Source of the DNA: Clostridia bacterium
GTDB lineage: Bacteria; Bacillota; Clostridia; Christensenellales; Aristaeellaceae
Assembly: GCA_017460395.1 (NCBI GenBank)
Contig: JAFUBA010000154.1
Location: forward strand, 45,483-109,482
Length of the DNA: 64,000 nucleotides
Direction of reading: 5' to 3'
Below are positions 1 to 7,068 of this stretch, piece after piece. The notes beneath the pieces are model-generated. The model searched no databases and was not told the DNA's origin. It saw nothing but the letters and a program-made list of their open reading frames with translations. Position 1 is the stretch's first letter. Every line of letters begins with the position of its first letter. A program made the position numbers and the translations under genes.

Positions 1-1
1 C

Positions 2-745
2 TTCAAGCAGAACCAGGAGCTGCTTCTTGGCGGAAGCAACATCTTCCCCCAGAGCTGGATCGTGCAGAACTACGTGGATGCCTGGAACCAGGCAAACTTC
101 GCGGTCTATACCAAGAACTCCCTCCTGCTCTCCGTCGGCGTCATGGTCATCTCCCTCGTGGTCTCCTCCATGGCCGGCTATGTCTTCTCCAGAAAGACCT
201 TTGCAGGGAAAGAGCTGATCTACGGTATCTTCACGGCCTTCATGTTCATCAACGTGGGCTCCGTGTCCCTGCGCCCCCTGTATGAACTGGCCACCCAGAT
301 GAAGATCAACACAAGCCTCTGGCCCGTGGTGCTCTTCTCCGCCGGCGGTGGCCAGGCCACCTACATTTTCCTCTGCCGCGGGTATGTAAACTCCGTACCC
401 AAGGAGCTGGACGAGGCTGCCCGCATTGACGGCTGCTCCTTCTTCCAGATCTACTACAGGATCATCATGCCGATGCTCAAGCCCGTGCTTGCCACCATCG
501 CGATTCTGTCCTTCCGCCAGGGCTGGAACGAGTACATCATGCCCCGCGTCTTCACCATGACCAACGACAGCCTCCGGCCCCTGACCGTGGGCGTCAACAT
601 GCTCAAAAATGCCGGTGACGGTGCCGCCGCATGGAACATCATGTTCGCCGGCGCCACCATCGCCATCATCCCGATCCTGATCGTCTTCATCTGCTTCAGC
701 CGCTACTTCATGGGCGGTTTGACGGCAGGCGCCGTGAAGGGTTAA
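2..745 (+). CDS. Carbohydrate ABC transporter permease (CUT1, MalG-like), 5' end outside window
   Basis: Inner permease subunit of a sugar importer that works with a second permease, a binding protein and an MsmX/MalK-type ATPase, none of which is in view. The frame is open from base 2, so the gene begins upstream of the window. About 247 residues remain, which covers most of a MalG-type protein of 270-300 residues. Several hydrophobic segments are present, and the EAA loop that contacts the ATPase is clear: YVNSVPKELDEAARIDGCS followed by FQIYYRIIMPMLKP. The C-terminus GGLTAGAVKG is typical of CUT1 permeases. The GH28 enzyme and large unknown protein downstream suggest a pectin or other plant oligosaccharide as substrate; this is inference from context. 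Confidence 0.9.
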   Translation, partial: FKQNQELLLGGSNIFPQSWIVQNYVDAWNQANFAVYTKNSLLLSVGVMVISLVVSSMAGYVFSRKTFAGKELIYGIFTAFMFINVGSVSLRPLYELATQMKINTSLWPVVLFSAGGGQATYIFLCRGYVNSVPKELDEAARIDGCSFFQIYYRIIMPMLKPVLATIAILSFRQGWNEYIMPRVFTMTNDSLRPLTVGVNMLKNAGDGAAAWNIMFAGATIAIIPILIVFICFSRYFMGGLTAGAVKG

Positions 746-752
746 AATCTTT

Positions 753-780
753 GGGACCTGCCCTGTGGCAGGCCCCTTTC
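753..780 (+). terminator. Rho-independent terminator or attenuator after the sugar permease
   Basis: GGGACCTGCC (753-762) pairs with GGCAGGCCCC (767-776) around a CTGT loop, with one A-C mismatch, and is followed by TTTC. It lies 8 bases after the permease stop codon. It could separate the transporter from the GH28 gene or only lower read-through. Confidence 0.6.
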
Positions 781-822
781 TCATACCTGAGACGTGCGAG
801 TTGAATGCAGACGGAGGAAACC

Positions 823-2394
823 ATGGCAAAGGATGTGCCGACCTACAAGCATCTGGGTCAGATCTACCCTGGAGATTATCTGGAGAACATCCCCTATGAG
901 GAGTACCTGAAAGAGCAGCCTGTACAGGAAGGTCTGCAGATCTTTGATATCCGGGACTTTGGCGCCGTACCGGACGGTGAAACCCTGAACACAGAGGCAT
1001 TGCGTGATTGCGCTGCAGCCTGCGGGAAAGCTGGCGGCGGCGTCATTCTGGTCTCCGGCGGCGACTTTGTGACGGGATCCTTCACGCTCCCCTCCCACTG
1101 CACCCTGCACATACAGAGAGGCAGCTCGCTTGTGGCCTCGAGGGATGTGCATGCGCTTCTGGGCGACCGCGAGGTGCGGGAGGACCCTGAATCCTCGGGT
1201 GGTGCTTTCATCGAGATCGCGGACGCGGAGGATGTGACCATCACCGGCGGCGGCACGATCTGCGGAAGAGGAGAATGGTTCGTCCATGAGCCCCGCATGC
1301 TGCCCGCCTTCTGGGAGGACCATCTTCAGGACGTGGTGCTCCTTCCCCGCATGGACCAGGTGAAGGAGCTGAACACCCTCCCCGGCAGCATCCGGACCGC
1401 CTACCGCGACAGGATCCGATACGCCGAGGACAAGTACGAGGAGGATCTGCCCGTGCTCCGGCGCCCGAGCTACATGGTCTGGTTCCATGGGTGCCGGAAC
1501 GTGCGCGTCGAAAACATCTGCCTCAGGGATGCCATGTGCTGGACGCTGCACATGGAGTGCTGCGACGATGTCGTGATCCGGGATCTTGTGATCGACGACA
1601 ACCGCCACGTGGCCAACACGGACGGCATCGACCTGTCTGGCTGCCGGAAGGCTCTGGTGGAGCACTGCTTCATCTCCTGCGCAGATGACGGCATCTGCCT
1701 GAAAAATCCGGCCTCCACCGGCCGCGCCACGGAGGATATTCAGATCCATGACTGCCGGGTATGCACGGTCATGAGTGCCTTCAAGATCGGCACGGCCACC
1801 GTGCATCCGATCCGGAATGTCCGTGTCGAGCGCTGCTCTTTCTTCATGCCGGACCTGTATCCCGGGTCCGTGTGCGGCATCTCCATCGAGTCGTGCGACG
1901 GGTCGGAGGTGACGGATATCCACCTGAAGGATATTTCCATGGACCACGTGCAGTGCCCCCTCTACATCATCCTGGACAGACGGAACGAGGCCGGGGACCC
2001 ATACACCGACCTTCCGGGCGAGAACGCCTGGTGGGGCGGCAGTGTTTCCGGCATCACGCTGGAAGACATCCGCGCAGAGCACACGGATCTGCCCTGCATC
2101 ATCACGGGCTTCATGGACAGAAACCGCCAGGGCCGCACGCTCCGCCGCCTCCTCAGGAACATCTCCATCCGAGGCTTCCATGTCCATCAGGACGAGCGGC
2201 CCGCCATCGTGCAGGTCATGGACGAAACGCCGGAGTTTCTCACCGGATACCCGGAATGCAACGCCCACGGCGATGTGCCGGCCAGCGGCATGTACCTGCG
2301 CCACGCAGAGGGGATCCAGCTGAGCGACATCCGCATTGTCACGCGCCCGGACGATGAGCGCGAGGTCATCATCTACGAGGACGTGACGGAATGA
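823..2394 (+). CDS. Glycoside hydrolase family 28 (polygalacturonase-like)
   Basis: A 523-residue right-handed beta-helix protein that probably cleaves pectic galacturonides. There is no signal peptide, so it likely acts on imported oligosaccharides in the cytoplasm. The N-terminal part has the pectate-lyase-type opening FDIRDFGAVPDGETLNTEAL. The GH28 motifs NTDGID (residues 265-270) and ADDGICLK (Asp288-Asp289) supply the acidic residues expected in the active site. I do not see the canonical GH and RIK motifs of classical endo-polygalacturonases, so the exact substrate may differ. I chose the ATG at 823 because GGAGG lies 6 bases upstream; an in-frame ATG at 805 lacks a site. It is followed after 28 bases by the large unassigned gene. 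Confidence 0.85.
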   Translation: MAKDVPTYKHLGQIYPGDYLENIPYEEYLKEQPVQEGLQIFDIRDFGAVPDGETLNTEALRDCAAACGKAGGGVILVSGGDFVTGSFTLPSHCTLHIQRGSSLVASRDVHALLGDREVREDPESSGGAFIEIADAEDVTITGGGTICGRGEWFVHEPRMLPAFWEDHLQDVVLLPRMDQVKELNTLPGSIRTAYRDRIRYAEDKYEEDLPVLRRPSYMVWFHGCRNVRVENICLRDAMCWTLHMECCDDVVIRDLVIDDNRHVANTDGIDLSGCRKALVEHCFISCADDGICLKNPASTGRATEDIQIHDCRVCTVMSAFKIGTATVHPIRNVRVERCSFFMPDLYPGSVCGISIESCDGSEVTDIHLKDISMDHVQCPLYIILDRRNEAGDPYTDLPGENAWWGGSVSGITLEDIRAEHTDLPCIITGFMDRNRQGRTLRRLLRNISIRGFHVHQDERPAIVQVMDETPEFLTGYPECNAHGDVPASGMYLRHAEGIQLSDIRIVTRPDDEREVIIYEDVTE

Positions 2395-2422
2395 GCCGTG
2401 TCCAGTCCCTGAGGAGGAAAGT

Positions 2423-4885
2423 ATGACACACGATGAGATGGAGACCTGGCCGCTCAGCCGAAGCGGGTTTGTGACCTCGTTTCTGGTGAGCGGCCCCCGC
2501 GTGACAGATTTTGCGGGATATGACGGGGCCACATCAGGGAACCAGCTGCTCATGGAGCCGCGCCTTCGAAGGGAGTTGCCCCGGCACGAGATGCCGCCCG
2601 AAAAGGACCTGACCAGGGCCTTCTGCTCGGGCGACACGAGCCGCCTCTCCCTCCCCTTCCACGTCCATATCGATCCAGGGGCCGTGTTCGTGGACCTGAG
2701 CGAGTTTTACTCCACCATGAAGCGGGTGGATGCGGATGCTGTGACGTGGCTGTATGCCGAGACGGATCTGACCGTCCGCGCGACGGTCTGGTCCTGGAGC
2801 GCCTGCGATGTGTACCTTCGCGGGGCACACGCAGGCAGGATCGAAGATGCGGTCTACAAGCCCATCCAGCGGTGCGAGATGAGCTTCTCCCTCAAAAAGG
2901 GCGCCAATCCCGTGTACATCACCCTCGAAAACCTTGGCGTCCGGGACACGCACATGAGCTTTGCCCTGCAGCTGATAGGCACGGGCGGCCTCGTGCGCTC
3001 GGCCCTGCCAAGCGCGCACGACACCTCCCTCGTCCTGCCGTTCCTGAGGTTCCTTGAAGACACGCGCCTCGATGGCGGCCGCCTCCTCTTCCCAGGACCC
3101 GCGCCGGCAGGCGCAGAATATACCTGTCTGCACCCCACACCGGACTATGAGCGCTCCCTCGTGCCGCCCGTATGGACCTCCTGCGAGCATCTGACCTCTC
3201 TGGAGCTTCCGCGCGGGGAGGCACTGATCTGTCTTCGCATCCAGCGCCCCGAGTACCCGGGGCTTCAGCGGACCTTCGAGCGCACGGAGGAGATCCGGGA
3301 GGCGTACGCCCCGCACCCGGATTCCATCGAGGAAAACCTCCGCGACATATACACACGCATCGCCGCCGTCTCCAGCCTCAACCGGGGCGAGTTTGGGTTC
3401 CCCGTCTCAAACATCCTGGCCCGGCTGCATCTGGGTGTGCATGATCCAAAGGACGAGGCGCGGCTGCTTGACATGCTGTCCCTCATAGAAGCCCGGGTTG
3501 ACTGCGCAGACTTCATCCTCTCCGGCCTCCTTCGCCTGATGATGATCCGCCCCCTCACAGGCGCGCTGGGCGTAAGGGCCAAAGAGGTGATCCTCTCCTT
3601 CCGCTACTGGATGGACATGGAGGGCATGGACGGCATGTGCTTCTGGAGCGAGAACCACTGCCTCATGTTCTACACCTGCGCCATGCTCGCAGGCAGGCTC
3701 TACCCGGAGGATCTGTTCCCGAGGGCCGGCATGAAGGGCGAAGCCCTTTCTGCCTGGGGACGCGGGAAGATCGAGGACTGGCTCTCGGACGTGGAGACAT
3801 ACGGGTACGAGGAGTTCCAGTCCACGGTCTACATGTGCGTGACGTTTGCGGCACTGCTCAACATCGTCGACTTTGGCGGGGAGGAGCTGTCCGAGCGGGC
3901 AGAAAAGCTGACCGACCTTCTCCTTCGCACCCTCGCCCTTCACACCTTCCGGGGCGGCATCATCTCGCCCCAGGGCCGGGTCTATCGAAGCGTGCTCTAT
4001 CCCTTCCAGTCTGAGGCCATGGCGCTCATGAACCTTGCCGACCCCACACAGCCCTGGAGCTATGGAGAGGGGTGGCTGGGCTTCCTCGCCTCCTCTTCCT
4101 ACCGCGTGCCGGACGGGCTGAAGTCGCTGATGGATGCCCCCTGCGAAAAGACGTATCGCAGCGGAAACGCCCGCATCCACCTGTTAAAGACAGACGATTA
4201 CTGTCTCACCTCCGTGGAGTCCCCCGCAGAGAGGCTCGTAAGATGGGAGAACGTGCCCCTTCAAGCGGAGGACACGAGGAGCCATCTCTACGTCAAATCC
4301 TTCAACGAGCGCTTTCACGGCACCACCTTCTTCAGGCCAGGCACCTGGGGCTACCAGCAGCACCTGTGGACCGCGGCCCTCACATCCAGTGCGGTCCTCT
4401 TTGCCACCCACCCCGGTTCCACCTCCGAGCACGGGGACATGCGGCCCGGCTACTGGCACGGGAACGGCGTCATGCCGGCCCTTCACCAGTGGGGCAATGA
4501 GCTTCTCATGATCTACCGTCTTCCTGATACCCATCCCCTCCATTTTATCCACCTCTACGCCCCGGCCTTCCGCTTTGACGAGTATCTTCTGGAGCAGCAC
4601 TGGCTCTTTGTGCGAAAGGGAAAGGGCCTGATCGCCTTCTGGTCCTCGGTTCCCATGGAGCCGTATGAGGGCGGTATGAACGCCGGGTGTGAGATACGGA
4701 TGTACGGGGATGAGATAGCCTGCTGCGTGATCTGCGATACGCTTTCCCCAGGTGACACGCTGGAAGACTTCGCATCTGCCCTTCGAAAGAGTCCTCCATC
4801 TGCCACAAAAGATGGCGGGTGCATCACCTTCCATGGCCATGCCCTCACATGGGAGGACTTTTCGGACGACACGCAGTTTCTCTGA
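2423..4885 (+). CDS. Large unassigned protein, probable carbohydrate-active enzyme
   Basis: An 820-residue protein that I cannot assign to a named family. Residues 1 to about 290 look beta-rich, with aromatic segments like those of sugar-binding beta-sandwich modules. The middle (about 300-620) is helical and carries the segments FWSENHCLMFYTCAMLAG and EEFQSTVYMCVTFAALL, resembling an (alpha/alpha) toroid. The C-terminal part returns to beta-strands. There is no signal peptide. GAGGAGGAAAGT lies just before the ATG. It follows the GH28 gene after 28 bases and ends at a strong terminator, so it most likely belongs to the same pectin or plant-glycan locus. Glycosidase or polysaccharide lyase activity is inference from architecture and position only. 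Confidence 0.6.
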   Translation: MTHDEMETWPLSRSGFVTSFLVSGPRVTDFAGYDGATSGNQLLMEPRLRRELPRHEMPPEKDLTRAFCSGDTSRLSLPFHVHIDPGAVFVDLSEFYSTMKRVDADAVTWLYAETDLTVRATVWSWSACDVYLRGAHAGRIEDAVYKPIQRCEMSFSLKKGANPVYITLENLGVRDTHMSFALQLIGTGGLVRSALPSAHDTSLVLPFLRFLEDTRLDGGRLLFPGPAPAGAEYTCLHPTPDYERSLVPPVWTSCEHLTSLELPRGEALICLRIQRPEYPGLQRTFERTEEIREAYAPHPDSIEENLRDIYTRIAAVSSLNRGEFGFPVSNILARLHLGVHDPKDEARLLDMLSLIEARVDCADFILSGLLRLMMIRPLTGALGVRAKEVILSFRYWMDMEGMDGMCFWSENHCLMFYTCAMLAGRLYPEDLFPRAGMKGEALSAWGRGKIEDWLSDVETYGYEEFQSTVYMCVTFAALLNIVDFGGEELSERAEKLTDLLLRTLALHTFRGGIISPQGRVYRSVLYPFQSEAMALMNLADPTQPWSYGEGWLGFLASSSYRVPDGLKSLMDAPCEKTYRSGNARIHLLKTDDYCLTSVESPAERLVRWENVPLQAEDTRSHLYVKSFNERFHGTTFFRPGTWGYQQHLWTAALTSSAVLFATHPGSTSEHGDMRPGYWHGNGVMPALHQWGNELLMIYRLPDTHPLHFIHLYAPAFRFDEYLLEQHWLFVRKGKGLIAFWSSVPMEPYEGGMNAGCEIRMYGDEIACCVICDTLSPGDTLEDFASALRKSPPSATKDGGCITFHGHALTWEDFSDDTQFL

Positions 4886-4898
4886 AAAAGCTCTTTAC

Positions 4899-4926
4899 CG
4901 CCCCGGCCCTGCCGGGGCTTTTTTCC
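4899..4926 (+). terminator. Rho-independent terminator
   Basis: CCCCGGC (4901-4907) and GCCGGGG (4911-4917) form a perfect stem with a CCT loop, followed by C and six T residues (4919-4924). It closes the GH28-region operon. Confidence 0.9.
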
Positions 4927-5021
4927 CCTTCACTTCCTCGCATTTCGTGGTAAAATACGGCGGCTGCCCTGCGGCAGCTGAACACTGATTGCTCTGCAAA
5001 ATAGAAAGAGATGGATTTTTT

Positions 5022-6320
5022 ATGCCAATGCTTCTGTCCGTTGCCTTTGCTCTGCTGGCCGGACTGCTGATGACGCGTCTATTTAAGCTCCTGCACCTGC
5101 ACCTTCCGGACGTCACGGCCTTTCTCATCGCCGGCGTCTGCGTGGGCCCATATGTGATCGGCCGCCTCGGAATTCCGGGTCTTGGTTTTTCAACCATGGA
5201 GGATGCGGAGCGTGTCTCCGTCCTCTCCAATGCAGCCCTTGGCTTTATCGCCTTTGACATCGGAAACGAGTTCCGCTTAAGCCAGCTCAAACAGACCGGC
5301 AAGGTGGCCACGGTGATCGGCATCTTCCAGGCCGTGGCTGCGACGCTTCTGGTGGACGCGGCCCTCATCGCCCTGCACTTTATCCTCGGTCCTGACGTCC
5401 TGCCGCTGCCGGCGGCCATCACCCTGGGTGCCATCGCCAGCGCCACAGCCCCGGCCGCGACCCTGATGGTGGTTCGCCAGTACAAGGCCAAGGGCCCCTT
5501 GACGGACCTGCTGCTCCCGATCGTGGCCCTGGATGACGCCGTGGGCCTCGTGCTCTTTGCCGTGTCCTTCGGGATCGCCCAGGCCATGGACGGCGGTGCC
5601 CTCAATGTGATCAGCATCATCGTCAACCCGCTCCTTGAGATCATCTGCTCCCTCCTGCTCGGGTCCCTCATGGGCTATCTCATGACGCAGCTGGAAAAGC
5701 TCTTTTATTCCAACTCCAACCGTCTTTCCATGACGATCGGGTTCGTCCTCATGACCATCGCCCTCTCGTCTATGGAGTTTACGCTCGGTCCCGTGAAGAT
5801 CGGCTTCTCCTCCCTCCTTGTGTGCATGATGCTCGGCACCATCTTCTGCAACATGAGCGATTTCTCCGATGACATCATGAAGCGCTCCGAAAAATGGACC
5901 GCGCCTCTCTATGCCGTGTTCTTTGTGCTCTCAGGCGCGGAGCTGGACCTTGGCGTGTTTAAGTACCCGTCCATCATCCTGGTCGGCGTTGTCTACATTC
6001 TCGTGAGGTGCCTCGGCAAATACTACGGCGCCCACTTCTCGGCCGTGGTCATGGGCTGCAGCGAGAATGTGCGCAAATATCTTGGTATCACCCTCTTCCC
6101 GCAGGCCGGCGTGGCCCTCGGCATGGTCCTGAGCGCCCAGGCCCTCGGCGCCTCCCTGGGCGGTCTGATTCGAAACATCATCCTCTTCTCTGTCCTGATT
6201 TATGAGCTCTTCGGACCCATGCTCACCAAGATGGCCCTTCAGAAGGCAGGCGAGATTGCGCCCGTGGCCCCTGAAAAGCAGAGCCGCGACCGTTTTGCCC
6301 AGGTGGAAAAGCACAGATAA
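5022..6320 (+). CDS. Cation:proton antiporter, CPA2 family
   Basis: An integral membrane exchanger of about 432 residues with roughly a dozen hydrophobic helices, exchanging Na+ or K+ for H+. The TM region ASATAPAATLMVVRQYKAKGPLTDLLLPIVALDDAVGL holds the family acidic pair in ALDDAVGL. No RCK/TrkA-N regulatory domain is attached, unlike full-length Kef proteins. The start is uncertain: ATG 5022 (MPMLLSVAF) gives a clean first helix and has a weak GAAAGAGA site upstream. A TTG at 4989 and an ATG at 5028 are alternatives. It sits alone between a terminator and the rpsO promoter. Confidence 0.85.
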   Translation: MPMLLSVAFALLAGLLMTRLFKLLHLHLPDVTAFLIAGVCVGPYVIGRLGIPGLGFSTMEDAERVSVLSNAALGFIAFDIGNEFRLSQLKQTGKVATVIGIFQAVAATLLVDAALIALHFILGPDVLPLPAAITLGAIASATAPAATLMVVRQYKAKGPLTDLLLPIVALDDAVGLVLFAVSFGIAQAMDGGALNVISIIVNPLLEIICSLLLGSLMGYLMTQLEKLFYSNSNRLSMTIGFVLMTIALSSMEFTLGPVKIGFSSLLVCMMLGTIFCNMSDFSDDIMKRSEKWTAPLYAVFFVLSGAELDLGVFKYPSIILVGVVYILVRCLGKYYGAHFSAVVMGCSENVRKYLGITLFPQAGVALGMVLSAQALGASLGGLIRNIILFSVLIYELFGPMLTKMALQKAGEIAPVAPEKQSRDRFAQVEKHR

Positions 6321-6387
6321 GATCCCCTTCCCCGCCTTTCTTCCCGGGATTTGCGAATAGAAAATCTCAGCCCCCTGAAAAAGGCGG

Positions 6388-6416
6388 TTTACAAACCTTT
6401 TCTGATTTGTTACAAT
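6388..6416 (+). promoter_or_regulatory. Sigma-A promoter for rpsO
   Basis: TTTACA (6388-6393) and TACAAT (6411-6416) are separated by exactly 17 bases. The start of transcription would fall near 6423 and leave a leader of about 110 bases before rpsO. Confidence 0.75.
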
Positions 6417-6422
6417 CGTCCG

Positions 6423-6532
6423 CGGATTTTGAACCGTGGGCACGGGCTGCCGATCACTCCGACGGCGTACTGTGCTGACGGCGATTGATTCTATTATGAC
6501 CCCGTTTTCAGGGGAATATGGAGGAATTACCC
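6423..6532 (+). promoter_or_regulatory. rpsO leader, candidate S15 autoregulatory RNA
   Basis: The stretch between the promoter and the rpsO start can fold into GCCG/CGGC (6449-6452 with 6463-6466) and CCCC/GGGG (6500-6503 with 6511-6514). The second stem abuts the ribosome binding site TATGGAGG. Many bacteria regulate rpsO by S15 binding such a leader. The fold here is drawn by eye and binding is inferred. Confidence 0.4.
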
Positions 6533-6787
6533 ATGACCAAGTCCGAGATCATCAAGGAATATGCCCAGCATGAGGGCGACACCGGTTCTCCCGAGGTGCA
6601 GATTGCACTTCTGACCTACCGGATCAACCACCTCAACGAGCATCTGAAGAACAACAAGAACGACCACCACTCCAACCGTGGTCTGCTTCTGATGGTCGGC
6701 CGCCGCCGCGGCATGCTGGAGTACCTGAAGAAGACCGACATCGAGCGCTATCGTGCCCTGATCGCCCGCCTGAACCTGAGAAAGTAA
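6533..6787 (+). CDS. rpsO: 30S ribosomal protein S15
   Basis: S15 binds 16S rRNA early in 30S assembly, in the central domain. The 84-residue product is close to the usual 88-89 residues and carries the family core: [24 protein letters not shown], then [22 protein letters not shown], ending [14 protein letters not shown] chose the ATG at 6533 ([10 protein letters not shown]) because TATGGAGG lies directly upstream and this matches the family N-terminus; the ATG at 6518 overlaps that site. It is followed by pnp, the conserved rpsO-pnp order of many bacteria, with a terminator and a structured leader between them. Confidence 0.97.
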   Translation: MTKSEIIKEYAQHEGDTGSPEVQIALLTYRINHLNEHLKNNKNDHHSNRGLLLMVGRRRGMLEYLKKTDIERYRALIARLNLRK

Positions 6788-6870
6788 GGAAAGGCGCCCC
6801 GGGGTTGATTGGCGTCGCATGTTCTGTGCAAGGTTCTTGCCTTCAGGAACACCGATGGATGATCAACGAT

Positions 6871-6909
6871 GCCGCCGGGGCCATTCAGCTGATCCCGGCG
6901 GCTTTCCTT
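6871..6909 (+). terminator. Rho-independent terminator between rpsO and pnp
   Basis: GCCGCCGGG (6871-6879) pairs perfectly with CCCGGCGGC (6894-6902) and is followed by TTTCCTT. The interrupted T-run suggests partial termination, so some read-through into pnp is likely. Confidence 0.7.
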
Positions 6910-6926
6910 GTGCCCTCCCGGCGGAT

Positions 6927-7055
6927 GTTATCAATTGGAAATCCCACAAGTGAGGGGGTTTTCACATGATAACACCCGCATCAGGGCTCCTCACTTTCCG
7001 GCCTCACCGGAAAGACTTCTCAAACTATTGGATTTGGGTCCCGATAGACGGGACC
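6927..7055 (+). promoter_or_regulatory. Structured pnp 5' leader with three hairpins
   Basis: Three stems follow one another. The first pairs GTTATCA (6927-6933) with TGATAAC (6967-6973), extended by GGAAATCCC (6937-6945) against GGGGTTTTC (6955-6963) with G-U pairs. The second pairs CTTTCCGG (6994-7001) with CCGGAAAG (7007-7014). The third pairs GGTCCCG (7037-7043) with CGGGACC (7049-7055). The last ends 4 bases before the AGGAGG site (7059-7064) of pnp. Post-transcriptional control of pnp is known in enterobacteria (RNase III plus PNPase); its occurrence here is inference. Confidence 0.6.
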
Positions 7056-7068
7056 ATCAGGAGGAACT

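Noticed and set aside
781..2637. A minus-strand open frame of about 600 codons opposite the GH28 gene
   Set aside because: Same reason: shadow of a clear gene, with atypical composition.
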